Of a stretch of 50,367 bases of DNA, positions 25,763 to 34,084 are shown piece by piece (position 1 is the stretch's first letter; the number at the start of each line of letters is the position of its first letter). The notes beneath the pieces were generated by a model. That model was not told where the DNA came from, did no database searches, and worked only from the letters and a program-made list of their open reading frames with translations. A program made the translations under genes and the position numbers. Source of the stretch: Candidatus Baldrarchaeota archaeon (lineage in GTDB: Archaea; Asgardarchaeota; Baldrarchaeia; Baldrarchaeales; DXJG01); the NCBI GenBank assembly GCA_016840485.1, contig JAEOSG010000002.1:1-50367 (forward strand), in the 5' to 3' direction.

Positions 25763-28012
25763 TTACAACTCTTGGTACTGCTTTATATCGTCCTTGCTAA
25801 TATCGAAATTTGTAATTTTAATTAATTCGCGGCCATATTTTGTAATTTTATATGTTTGTGGACCAACCTTTATCACCAGCGGATTTTTCCAAATGTCCGT
25901 TCTTGTTAACTCCTGACATATATCTTCCACAACATTTTCCAAAAGGCTTACATCCTTTGCTATTTCATTAACTGATGCTATTTCATACTCAGCCAATCTT
26001 AAGAGTATTAATAACTTCAGTGGGGACATTCTAATTTTTTCTAAGTCTTTGGAAAAAATTGTCTCCGAAGAAAATGATTTATCTAGATTTTTTGACGTTT
26101 GATTAATAACTTTTAATTCCTGAGGCTTTGAAAACACATGTGTTTGTGTAGGCGATTGAATGTGCTCTTTTAGTTTTTCCAATTCGTTCGAACTGAAAAT
26201 CTTGACTGGAAGATGGTGGCCATTAAGGTATCTCTCAGCTATTTCTTTATTTTTCTCGTTCATTAAAAGTATTACTTCCTTACCACCCCTTTTCTTAGCC
26301 TCTCTTACCAATTCCAGAACTTTACCTAAAAACTCGTATTTACTTTGTACCTTGTATATTATTGCTATGTGTTGTTCGTTAATTGTGGAAAGTATAAATG
26401 GATCATCATCAGGTATGCAAAGTTCATCGAGTAGCCTTGTAAGTTTCTGTTCAATACTGTTCTGTTTTGAGTGCCTGAGATCTTTTGCATACAGTTTTGA
26501 AAAATGTTTTACGTTATTTTTCCTAATCTCGCTAGCTGACACTTTTGGCACACTAAATTCTAAGGTTCTAATTCGATACGGGTATGGGAAATTAGGATGT
26601 AAGATGATAGCTTCTCTTTTTGGTAAAATTCTTAAATATCTCTCCTGATCTTCATTTAAATTCATATATTTGGTTACAATGTGCGAATCTGTTTGAGTTC
26701 TAAATGCAATTTTTACTAAAGTATTCGCTAGAATATGTTCACTTATTATTGGCCTTACTGCTGAGAATATTAATCCTTGGCCAGTTGCTCTTTCAAGCAT
26801 GATCATATCTTCTATAGGCGTTCCTTCTATTGTAGTTTTCTTAACTAACAATTGCGGTACGAGGAATTGCGCTTCTTCAACCACTATTAAATGTTTTAAA
26901 TCTTCCTGTAATCCTCTACGTAACGCTGCATCAAAGAAGTATTTAACAAGAACATTCATAAGTAGTCTTGCATCATCTCTTGTTCCCTTGAGTCTAACCT
27001 TACTTAAATCTATAATTACCTTCTTATCCAATAGATTATCAAAATTGACATTGGGTGGATTTGTGAAAACGTCTCCAAGAGGGGGTTTTGTTAGCTTATC
27101 TAACCTATTCTTTAAAGCTTCTATTGTTGTGGATATCGTGGGTATGGTTTTCTGCCATTTATCCTGGAGAGCATCTAATTCCCTATAAAGATCCCTGAAA
27201 TTTCTCTTTTTCGGATCAATAACAACCTTAGTTAATGCTTCTCTCAGTGTTCTTTCCATCTGCAATGACAATTGCGCCTCACGAGCTTCGAACATAGATG
27301 AGTAAATCTCTCTTATTATTGAAAAAAGTTTATGCGCATGTTCTTCAGGATCAGCGCCCATAGGATCAAATAAATTAACATAAAGTGGAGCATAATCCGT
27401 TAAGGGTCTTAGAACAAGTATTGGTTGATCAATTATCTTTATTAATCCCGCATATTCACCCTTCCAGTCAAACACAACCCATCCAACGTCCGGCCTCAAC
27501 TTAGATAACTCGCACAGTAGTTTTTGTATGAACCTTGTTTTCCCAAACCCGGTTTGTCCGATTACAGCCATATGCATAGTCAAATCTTTAGGAGTTATTC
27601 CCGTATCGAAGATTTCTTTGTCTAAGTACAGGACTTTTCCCAAGATCAAAGGTCCTGTGGCTAAAGATTTAGGTGGAATTTCAAAAGTAGCACTTTCAAC
27701 ACTTGTTGCAGATGTTGGAAAGGGTGTCTCTGGTAAATGTAGATACGTTGCCAGTCGAAAACTCGATATTAGAGTCATTTTACCACTTCTGAGCGGCAAT
27801 TTAAAAAGTATTCTCCCAATATTTTTCTGTACTTCGTTAGCATTCAAAACCCTTACTTTCACTGTTGATGTTTGGCCACCATAAATATTAAGAAGTGCTG
27901 TTTTCAATTTTTGTGTTTCAATAAATACTCTCTTTTTTTCTTCGCCTAGAACTATAACATATACCTGTACCTTCCATTCTCCCGTTTTTTTACTCATCTT
28001 TATTTTTTCCAA
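25763..28012 (-). CDS. HerA/VirB4-type ATPase (DUF87) with C-terminal wHTH
   Basis: Large P-loop motor of the HerA/FtsK superfamily. An N-terminal ~95 residues of unknown fold precede a HAS-barrel-like part (110-140); then come Walker A GQTGFGKTR (152-160), the following WVVFDWKGEYAGL, Walker B LIVVEEAQFL near 370 and RATGQGLIFSAVRP with the arginine finger region. Residues ~540-620 look like a small alpha/beta domain and ~665-745 like a winged helix. TTG 28012 has GAGGAA seven bases upstream; ATG 27997 is the alternative. Downstream of two membrane-protein genes; no NurA or Mre11/Rad50 nearby, which argues against the DNA-repair HerA and for a transfer or export motor. Confidence 0.75.
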   Translation of the reverse strand: MEKIKMSKKTGEWKVQVYVIVLGEEKKRVFIETQKLKTALLNIYGGQTSTVKVRVLNANEVQKNIGRILFKLPLRSGKMTLISSFRLATYLHLPETPFPTSATSVESATFEIPPKSLATGPLILGKVLYLDKEIFDTGITPKDLTMHMAVIGQTGFGKTRFIQKLLCELSKLRPDVGWVVFDWKGEYAGLIKIIDQPILVLRPLTDYAPLYVNLFDPMGADPEEHAHKLFSIIREIYSSMFEAREAQLSLQMERTLREALTKVVIDPKKRNFRDLYRELDALQDKWQKTIPTISTTIEALKNRLDKLTKPPLGDVFTNPPNVNFDNLLDKKVIIDLSKVRLKGTRDDARLLMNVLVKYFFDAALRRGLQEDLKHLIVVEEAQFLVPQLLVKKTTIEGTPIEDMIMLERATGQGLIFSAVRPIISEHILANTLVKIAFRTQTDSHIVTKYMNLNEDQERYLRILPKREAIILHPNFPYPYRIRTLEFSVPKVSASEIRKNNVKHFSKLYAKDLRHSKQNSIEQKLTRLLDELCIPDDDPFILSTINEQHIAIIYKVQSKYEFLGKVLELVREAKKRGGKEVILLMNEKNKEIAERYLNGHHLPVKIFSSNELEKLKEHIQSPTQTHVFSKPQELKVINQTSKNLDKSFSSETIFSKDLEKIRMSPLKLLILLRLAEYEIASVNEIAKDVSLLENVVEDICQELTRTDIWKNPLVIKVGPQTYKITKYGRELIKITNFDISKDDIKQYQEL

Positions 28013-28116
28013 GTATTCTTCCTCAATTTTAATGGCATCGTGCTTTGCTTTTAAATCAATTTTTTCTCTATTTTTCTCCTTAAGTTCCCTATAGATAGCT
28101 CTTAATCTGTGTTCGT

Positions 28117-29028
28117 CTATTTTTTCCCTATTACCTGTTTTAATCCCTTACTTGGCCTTAATGTGAATACCATTGTTATTTTACTTTTCATTTCAATCAG
28201 GTATTGAATTAAACTATCTATCTGAGTTTTCTTGCTCCATGTCTTAATTTCAGGTATGCCCGAAACTTCTAAAACAGTTAAGTACATTTTCCCATCTTCG
28301 CTAATAACTGCTAAAGTCTCTTTTCCTTTTTTCATTTCGTATATTTTTCCGCCAACCGGACTCCAAATAGCTTCTACAAGCTCTTTATCGCTTAAATTTC
28401 TGAATTTAACTTCCCTGTAAACAGATTGAAAAGCTGAACATACTTTACTTCCTTCAACAATCGTTTCCGTCTCTGATGTGTTTTTTCCTTCGCAAATAAC
28501 ATAAAATCTGAGTTTTACAACACCATTTTTGGAAGCTATTTCATAAGCAATACAAGTTTTATCTGAAAGATTTTTGTTTAGCGACATTAAATGAGAGTAC
28601 TGATAAATTTTCTCGTGGGTGTCTTTGAAGTGTTTTGCGTTCATTTCACGTCGTTGTTCCTTACTAATAATAACTCTGGGTATGTTTACCACTTCATTGC
28701 ATGTCAAGATTATTCTATTTTTTCTTCGCTTAATAATTGCACACGGACCTCTAACTTCCAACTTCTCTATATTGTATGCCTTTAAATCCCTAATAATTGT
28801 TAAAAACATGAGAATTATAATAATAATCATCATTAGAGACCAAAAATCAAAAACTGAAATTAATTTTAAATTAAAACACAAGTTCAAAAGTTTGAGGAAT
28901 AAAGTAACTGTGTTTCTTGTTACAAAAAAGTTAAGTAATATAATGAGAAACGTTAAGATGAAACCCAACATAAAATATGTCTTTTTCTTTATACTGGTAG
29001 CGGTATCTCCTGTATTTCCTCTAACCAT
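28117..29028 (-). CDS. membrane-anchored protein, two N-terminal TM helices
   Basis: 303 aa. Two hydrophobic helices near residues 19-38 and 60-80, then a ~220-residue soluble part rich in beta strands with several cysteines. No family recognised. It lies 55 nt after the small two-TM gene and ~105 nt before the HerA-type ATPase on the same strand, so the three probably form an operon. Position suggests a membrane platform for the ATPase, comparable in role to the polytopic or bitopic partners in type IV secretion-like machines; this is inference. Confidence 0.65.
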   Translation of the reverse strand: MVRGNTGDTATSIKKKTYFMLGFILTFLIILLNFFVTRNTVTLFLKLLNLCFNLKLISVFDFWSLMMIIIIILMFLTIIRDLKAYNIEKLEVRGPCAIIKRRKNRIILTCNEVVNIPRVIISKEQRREMNAKHFKDTHEKIYQYSHLMSLNKNLSDKTCIAYEIASKNGVVKLRFYVICEGKNTSETETIVEGSKVCSAFQSVYREVKFRNLSDKELVEAIWSPVGGKIYEMKKGKETLAVISEDGKMYLTVLEVSGIPEIKTWSKKTQIDSLIQYLIEMKSKITMVFTLRPSKGLKQVIGKK

Positions 29029-29083
29029 AAATATTACCCTTCTTAACTACGCTTTATAGAGTTTAAATTTTAATGCACATCAG

Positions 29084-29329
29084 TTAAGGCATAATTATTG
29101 ATGGAAGTTTTAAGGTGGCCAGAAATTTAATTATTATTGCTAAAATGACGCCATAAAGGAGCAATCGTTTACCCCCATTTGGGTCAAAACGAGAAAACCA
29201 CATAATACAGCCAATAACGATGGTTATGATTGCAGCAATGTTTCCAATGAAAATCAAGACCCTCAATATTTCTTCAAATCTACTTGCAATATATTCCATA
29301 AAGTATTGGGCATCCTTTTCCATTAACAC
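29084..29329 (-). CDS. small two-TM protein, VirB2/TedC-like pilin candidate
   Basis: 81 aa. A short N-terminal amphipathic part is followed by two hydrophobic helices (about 23-44 and 57-72) joined by a polar basic turn WFSRFDPNGGKRLL. This layout, with a glycine before the tryptophan and a G-x-x-L-A-I-I second helix, is what VirB2/TrbC pilins and the archaeal CedA1/TedC pilins show. ATG at 29323 may be the true start instead of GTG 29329. A minus-strand TATA box sits ~25-37 nt upstream. First gene of the ATPase operon. Homology is suggested by layout only. Confidence 0.55.
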   Translation of the reverse strand: MLMEKDAQYFMEYIASRFEEILRVLIFIGNIAAIITIVIGCIMWFSRFDPNGGKRLLLYGVILAIIIKFLATLKLPSIIMP

Positions 29330-29655
29330 GTTTAACCCATTTATCTAATTTAGATCAAAATATTTAAACCACAACACCAAAATACCTCTGAGTAGACCCA
29401 TCAGTATTGAAGTATTTCAGCGAACGGAAGGAACTATTGATAATAAAAAGTTTTACTACAAGGATGATAATCCGAAGAGGACTATACGAGTAATGAAATT
29501 GAGTTAAAAGACTAATTATGTTTCTTCTGCTAGGGATAAAATTCTTGAAAGTTATAAGAACTGAATAGATGGAATATATTTTAGACAAAAACACAAAGCC
29601 CGTCGGTAAATATATCAAAGAACATTCATGGGGCGTTTCGCTGGGAGGTTAGAAA
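29330..29655. other. intergenic region with minus-strand promoter
   Basis: About 325 nt. Near 29353-29366 a TATA-like element serves the leftward operon. The rest has only short frames with stops and no recognisable product. GGGAGG at 29643-29648 is the ribosome binding site of the DUF1177 gene. Confidence 0.35.
29353..29366 (-). promoter_or_regulatory. TATA-like element for the two-TM/ATPase operon
   Basis: The minus strand reads GGTTTAAATATTTTGA. Its distance to the start codon (about 25-37 nt) implies a leaderless or nearly leaderless transcript. Identified by eye. Confidence 0.4.
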
Positions 29656-30588
29656 GTGTCGTGTTTGAATCATGTCCTACAAATTATTGATGTTTTAGAT
29701 GACCCAAAAGTATCGGGTGGAAAAATAAAGGAAATATTAGTTGAACATGGAGTCGAGAGCGTTGAAATAATTCCTTTATCTGGGCCTAAGGGAAAGACGG
29801 ATTTCGTGAAAATCATTATCCCTGGAAGGAATGGAAAAGAAAAAAATGGAGATGCACCAACCCTAGGCATAATTGGCAGACTAGGTGGAGTGGGCGCTAG
29901 ACCGGAAATAACTGGGATAGTTTCTGACGCTGATGGAGCTATAGTAGCCCTTGCATGCGCGATAAAACTTGGCGAGTCTCAAAAAAGAGGGGATATTTTA
30001 GAGGGGGATGTTATAATAACTACCCACATCACGCCAAGTGCACCTACAAAACCCCATAAGCCAGTACCTTTCATGGATTCTCCAGTAGACATTATGGAAA
30101 TACTAAAACATGAAGTTGATCCAAAAATGGATGCAATTTTATCGGTCGACGCTACAAAGGGTAATAGGGTCATAAAGGTACATGGGTTTGCAATAACACC
30201 AACGGTAAAAGACGGCTGGATATTAAAAGTAAGCGACGACCTAATTAATATTTACGAGAGAGTAACAGGAGATATAGTCTCCGTCGTTCCAATAACCATG
30301 CAAGATATAACTCCGTACATTGACAATATCTATCATATCAACAGCATAATGCAACCTTGGCTAATGACCAGCGCACCAGTCGTAGGTGTTGCAACTACAG
30401 CAAGAGTCCCCGTTCCAGGGTGCGGAACGGGAGCAAACTATGTCTTAGGATTGGAACAAGCAACTAGATTTTGCGTAGAAGTAGCAAAGGAGTTTACTAG
30501 TAGAAACTGTAAGTTCTATGATGAAGAGGAATTCAAAAAACTTACAAAACTATACGGAGATATGAGTAAAATCTTCAGAAAAATCTAA
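29656..30588 (+). CDS. DUF1177 protein
   Basis: 310-aa soluble protein matching DUF1177: GIIGRLGGVGARPEITGIVSDADGAIVALA near 75-105, GDVIITTHITPSAPTKPHKPVPFMDSPVD near 120, and PWLMTSAPVVGVATTARVPVPG near 235. GTG start, GGGAGG upstream. Followed by an AroM-type gene, a pairing also seen in bacteria near amino-acid or peptide metabolism genes. Activity unknown. Confidence 0.85.
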   Translation: MSCLNHVLQIIDVLDDPKVSGGKIKEILVEHGVESVEIIPLSGPKGKTDFVKIIIPGRNGKEKNGDAPTLGIIGRLGGVGARPEITGIVSDADGAIVALACAIKLGESQKRGDILEGDVIITTHITPSAPTKPHKPVPFMDSPVDIMEILKHEVDPKMDAILSVDATKGNRVIKVHGFAITPTVKDGWILKVSDDLINIYERVTGDIVSVVPITMQDITPYIDNIYHINSIMQPWLMTSAPVVGVATTARVPVPGCGTGANYVLGLEQATRFCVEVAKEFTSRNCKFYDEEEFKKLTKLYGDMSKIFRKI

Positions 30589-30676
30589 AACAACAACCCT
30601 CCATCCTAGGTCGATTTAAGCTACCCATCTAACAAGGTGAATAGAAATTACGCATATAGAGAAAATAAAAGTTGGT

Positions 30677-31324
30677 ATGGTCACAATTGGACAATCACCG
30701 AGAAATGATGTAACTTCGGATATTAAGGATATTTTGGGGTCAAAAATCGAAATAATAGAATGCGGCGCACTAGACGAGCTAACCCTAGAAGATGTAAAGA
30801 AACTTGAACCAAAAAAGGGAGAATACGTTTTAGTGACGCGTTTACGTGATGGTACGCAAGTAAAAGTTGGCAGGAATAAAATAATTCAAAGAATACGGGA
30901 GTGCATCCGAAAAATTGAGAACTACGTTGATATAATTGTACTTCTCTGTACAGGAGAATTCCCGGAAATAAATTCAAAAAAACCCTTAATTAAGCCTTCA
31001 ACTCTCCTCTATAATGTTGTATTAGGACTGTTACCAAAGGGAAAGCTAGGAATACTCATACCCTCACCAGACCAAATAAAAGAAGTAGAGGACAAATGGA
31101 AAAAAAGTAAACTAAAGCTTATAGTCAAAACTTTGTCTCCATATATGAGCGAGAATGTTAAGAATGTAGCAAATGAATTTCGGAAAGAAAACGTAGATAT
31201 GATAGTTTTAGATTGCATAGGCTACGGAAAAGAAATTGCTAGAATAATTAAAGAAGCAACAAATAAGCCAGTTCTTCTCCCAAGAACACTGTTAGCAAGA
31301 ATTATAAGGGAATTATGTGAGTAA
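30677..31324 (+). CDS. AroM family protein
   Basis: Resembles AroM: MVTIGQSPRNDV at the N-terminus, ECGALDELTLEDV near 30, LVTRLRDGTQVKVGRNKI near 52, LCTGEFPEI near 90 and IVLDCIGYGKEIARI near 178. Family members usually begin with a few more residues (KIGLVTIGQ type). Here the in-frame upstream codons read IEKIKVG before this ATG, and the best ribosome binding site (AAGGTGA, 30634-30640) is six bases before an ATT at 30647. The true start may therefore be a near-cognate codon. Function unknown; probably co-transcribed with DUF1177. Confidence 0.8.
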   Translation: MVTIGQSPRNDVTSDIKDILGSKIEIIECGALDELTLEDVKKLEPKKGEYVLVTRLRDGTQVKVGRNKIIQRIRECIRKIENYVDIIVLLCTGEFPEINSKKPLIKPSTLLYNVVLGLLPKGKLGILIPSPDQIKEVEDKWKKSKLKLIVKTLSPYMSENVKNVANEFRKENVDMIVLDCIGYGKEIARIIKEATNKPVLLPRTLLARIIRELCE

Positions 31325-31616
31325 AACTTGTTTTTGTTCAATCCCATGTTAATCAAAAATCATGCCAAAAAGTTCGTAGTATTTGATGTAAACTTAGTTA
31401 CATCCATAACTTCTCTCATGATTTGTTTATTATACCCGTAGATATCTCTTTACCCCAAATTGGACCGTTATGAGAATCCTACATTTGAAAATCGAATATT
31501 TTAGTATTTTGGTAACATACCTACATTTACTATGCTTAAAAGCTAGTAACTAAAACTAATTTCAATGTGATAATCTGTTTATGATTCAAAGTAAAAGTAA
31601 ATTTATGGTAAAGTAG

Positions 31617-33059
31617 TTATCCTGTGTACTTGTAGCGTCCTGTTTTTCTGGCCCACTCGATAGTTTCTGGGTCTATTCGTTTCATTTCTGCTGGCTCTAT
31701 CATAGATAGCAAGTCCCATGCTAGGTCCAGAGTGTCATCAAATGTTCTATTTTCAAATTCGCCTTGGTTTATAAATCGTCTTTCAAATTCATCTGCAAAT
31801 TGTAGAAACTTTCTATCTCTTTCGGTCAAAGCTTCTTCACCCACTACTTCGACGAGTTCACGTAAGTCACAGCCTTCACTATAAGCATAATAAAGCTGGT
31901 CGCTTACTTCTCTATGGTCAAATCTTGTAAGACCTTCGCCTATTCCTTCTTTCATTAGTCTAGAAAGACTGGGACGAGGATCTATTGGCGGATAGATACC
32001 CTTACGATGGAGAGCTCTATCAAGAATAAGCTGCCCTTCTGTTATATAACCGCTAAGATCAACTACAGGATGCGTGATGTCGTCGTGCGGCATTGTGAGG
32101 ATTGGCATTTGAGTAATTGTTCCCTTTCGGCCATGAATTCTTCCTGCTCTTTCATATATTGTAGCAAGGTCAGTATAAAGATAACCCGGATAACCACGAC
32201 GCCCAGGCACCTCTTCTCTTGCCGCTGAAATTTCTCGCAATGCCTCTGCATAATTTGTGATATCTGTCAATATAACCAATATATGATAGTCTTGAGTATA
32301 TGCTAAATATTCCGCTGTCGTTAGGGCAATTCGTGGAGTTATAAGCCTCTCTATAGCCGGGTCGTTTGCCAGATTCAAAAACAATACTGTGTGTTCCAAT
32401 GCCCCTGTTTCCTTAAAGTTCTGATAGAAATATGTTGCTTCTTCTTGAGTGATGCCCATAGCTGCAAACACTATAGCGAATTCTTCCTCTTTTCCAGGGA
32501 CTGTTGCCTGTCTTGTTATTTGCGCTGCTATTCTATTGTGTGGCAATCCGCTGCCCGAAAATAATGGCAGTTTTTGCCCCCTTACTAGTGTGTTCATGCC
32601 ATCTATTACCGACAAACCTGTTTGTATTGGTTCTCGAGGATATTCTCTTGCATAGGGATTTATGGGTGATCCGTGGATATCCCAGTAGTCTTCTGGTATT
32701 GGAGGTGGCTGATGATCTAACGGTCGACCTGATCCGTCAAGCACACGGCCCAGCAAATCTGTAGAGACTGGCAGTTTCAGTGTAGTCCCGGTGAATCTCA
32801 CAGTAGTTTTAGACGTATCCAATCCATGGGTTCCCTCGAATACCTGAACTACGGCAAAGTTTTTTGTAACTTCTAACACAGTTCCACGACGTTTTTCACC
32901 ATCTGGAGTCTCTACCTCTACTACTTCCCCATAAGCTACATCTCTAATCTTTTCTATAAAGAGTAGAGGTCCTGCTACTTCTGTCACGGTTTTATACTCG
33001 ATCTTTGTGTGAGGATCTTCAACTATTTGCTTTGCAAGGTTACGACTATGTTCTGACAA
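31617..33059 (-). CDS. atpB: A/V-type ATP synthase subunit B
   Basis: Regulatory nucleotide-binding subunit of the archaeal A1 head. [15 protein letters not shown] at the N-terminus, [18 protein letters not shown] near residues 165-182 (degenerate P-loop typical of B), [23 protein letters not shown] near 280, and [22 protein letters not shown]. 480 aa, slightly longer than usual. ATG preceded by AGGTGAATTCCC-like leader. Isolated from other ATP synthase genes: no subunit A upstream, and D lies 8 kb away on the other strand. Confidence 0.96.
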   Translation of the reverse strand: MSEHSRNLAKQIVEDPHTKIEYKTVTEVAGPLLFIEKIRDVAYGEVVEVETPDGEKRRGTVLEVTKNFAVVQVFEGTHGLDTSKTTVRFTGTTLKLPVSTDLLGRVLDGSGRPLDHQPPPIPEDYWDIHGSPINPYAREYPREPIQTGLSVIDGMNTLVRGQKLPLFSGSGLPHNRIAAQITRQATVPGKEEEFAIVFAAMGITQEEATYFYQNFKETGALEHTVLFLNLANDPAIERLITPRIALTTAEYLAYTQDYHILVILTDITNYAEALREISAAREEVPGRRGYPGYLYTDLATIYERAGRIHGRKGTITQMPILTMPHDDITHPVVDLSGYITEGQLILDRALHRKGIYPPIDPRPSLSRLMKEGIGEGLTRFDHREVSDQLYYAYSEGCDLRELVEVVGEEALTERDRKFLQFADEFERRFINQGEFENRTFDDTLDLAWDLLSMIEPAEMKRIDPETIEWARKTGRYKYTG

Positions 33060-33382
33060 AGGGAATTCACCTCATAAATGTGTACATAATCCCGACGCCA
33101 TCTAACTATGTATATGCATGCAGAATGTTCTTAGCAATACCATAAATAAATATGTTTGGTTAACATGCATATGATGAATATTTTTCCTAGAATCCTTTTT
33201 ATCCAAACGTCCCTTATATTGTGGTATTTAACCTATATTTTCTACATTACTCGATTAAATTTTGAAAACTATTAATAAGTTCTTCTCTTTTTGACCATCG
33301 GCTTTCATCACCTAAAATAAAATTAAGGTGAAACCCTTTTAATACAAAAGTAATGTGAAGTCGCAATTATTTTTCATCTTAC
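33060..33382. other. intergenic region upstream of atpB with inverted repeat
   Basis: About 320 nt without a gene. Arms 33112-33120 and 33164-33172 (ATATGCATG and its complement) form a 9-bp inverted repeat with a 43-nt spacer containing AT-rich TATA-like DNA (CATAAATAAATATG). It could mark a promoter or regulator site for atpB. The part nearer 33380 is the downstream end of nrdG. No RNA gene seen. Confidence 0.35.
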
Positions 33383-34081
33383 TTATGATCTTATTTTAAT
33401 TTTTAAATTATACATCTCGCTTAACTTTCCGACCAGATCGTAAATTACATCATTTTTAGGTGGCTTTAACCATTTTGGAGTATTCTCCGTGGGTCTAAAG
33501 AACTGAATTACCCAAAGAGGTGGGTCTATTTTCGATAATCTTTCAGCAATCTTATGTAGGTCCTCTACAGTTATTATCGGTTCTACCACCGTTGTTCTTA
33601 TCTCGAAGCTCATACATTGGTCTTTCAAAATATTTATTGTTTCCATCACCCTTTCATGAGCTTTCATTCCAGTTATATACTGATATTTCTCTTGTGGAGC
33701 TTTGTAGTCGACCGCCACTTCTGCTATATCAAACTTTAGGAGTTTCCTTACTACTTGAGGCCTTGTACCATTAGTGTCTATTGCAATCCTTTTACCACAT
33801 TCTTGAACAATCTTTGCAGCTTCTAATAATCCTTTTTCTTGTAACGTAGGTTCACCACCAGTAAATTTTACTATTCCAATAGCCCAATTGTTTTTCACTC
33901 GATTCAGAAAATTTTTTCTAGTTAAAGGAATCTCTTGAGTAAACCGAGGATAATTTTGACAATATATACATCGCATATTACAATTTGACAGAAAGTAAAG
34001 AGAGCACGCATCAGTTCTGCAATCTATAAGGCTTAGAGGGATATATGAAAAAATTTTAAGTAAAAATTGTGTAGTTTTCAT
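33383..34081 (-). CDS. nrdG: anaerobic RNR-activating radical SAM protein
   Basis: Installs the glycyl radical on NrdD. Radical-SAM cluster ligands C34, C38 and C41 in NCNMRCIYCQNY, the GGEPTL motif near 75 and IAIDTNGT near 98. 232 aa. It starts 3 nt after the nrdD stop, so the two are coupled. It is the archaeal long type resembling pyruvate-formate-lyase-activating enzymes rather than the short enterobacterial NrdG. Confidence 0.85.
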   Translation of the reverse strand: MKTTQFLLKIFSYIPLSLIDCRTDACSLYFLSNCNMRCIYCQNYPRFTQEIPLTRKNFLNRVKNNWAIGIVKFTGGEPTLQEKGLLEAAKIVQECGKRIAIDTNGTRPQVVRKLLKFDIAEVAVDYKAPQEKYQYITGMKAHERVMETINILKDQCMSFEIRTTVVEPIITVEDLHKIAERLSKIDPPLWVIQFFRPTENTPKWLKPPKNDVIYDLVGKLSEMYNLKIKIRS

Positions 34082-34084
34082 GCT

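Noticed and set aside
28013-28146. In-frame, coiled-coil-like extension upstream of the HerA-type ATPase start
   Set aside because: The frame stays open with a protein-like charge pattern, but no ATG/GTG/TTG exists there, it overlaps the end of the upstream gene, and GAGGAA before TTG 28012 supports the shorter protein.
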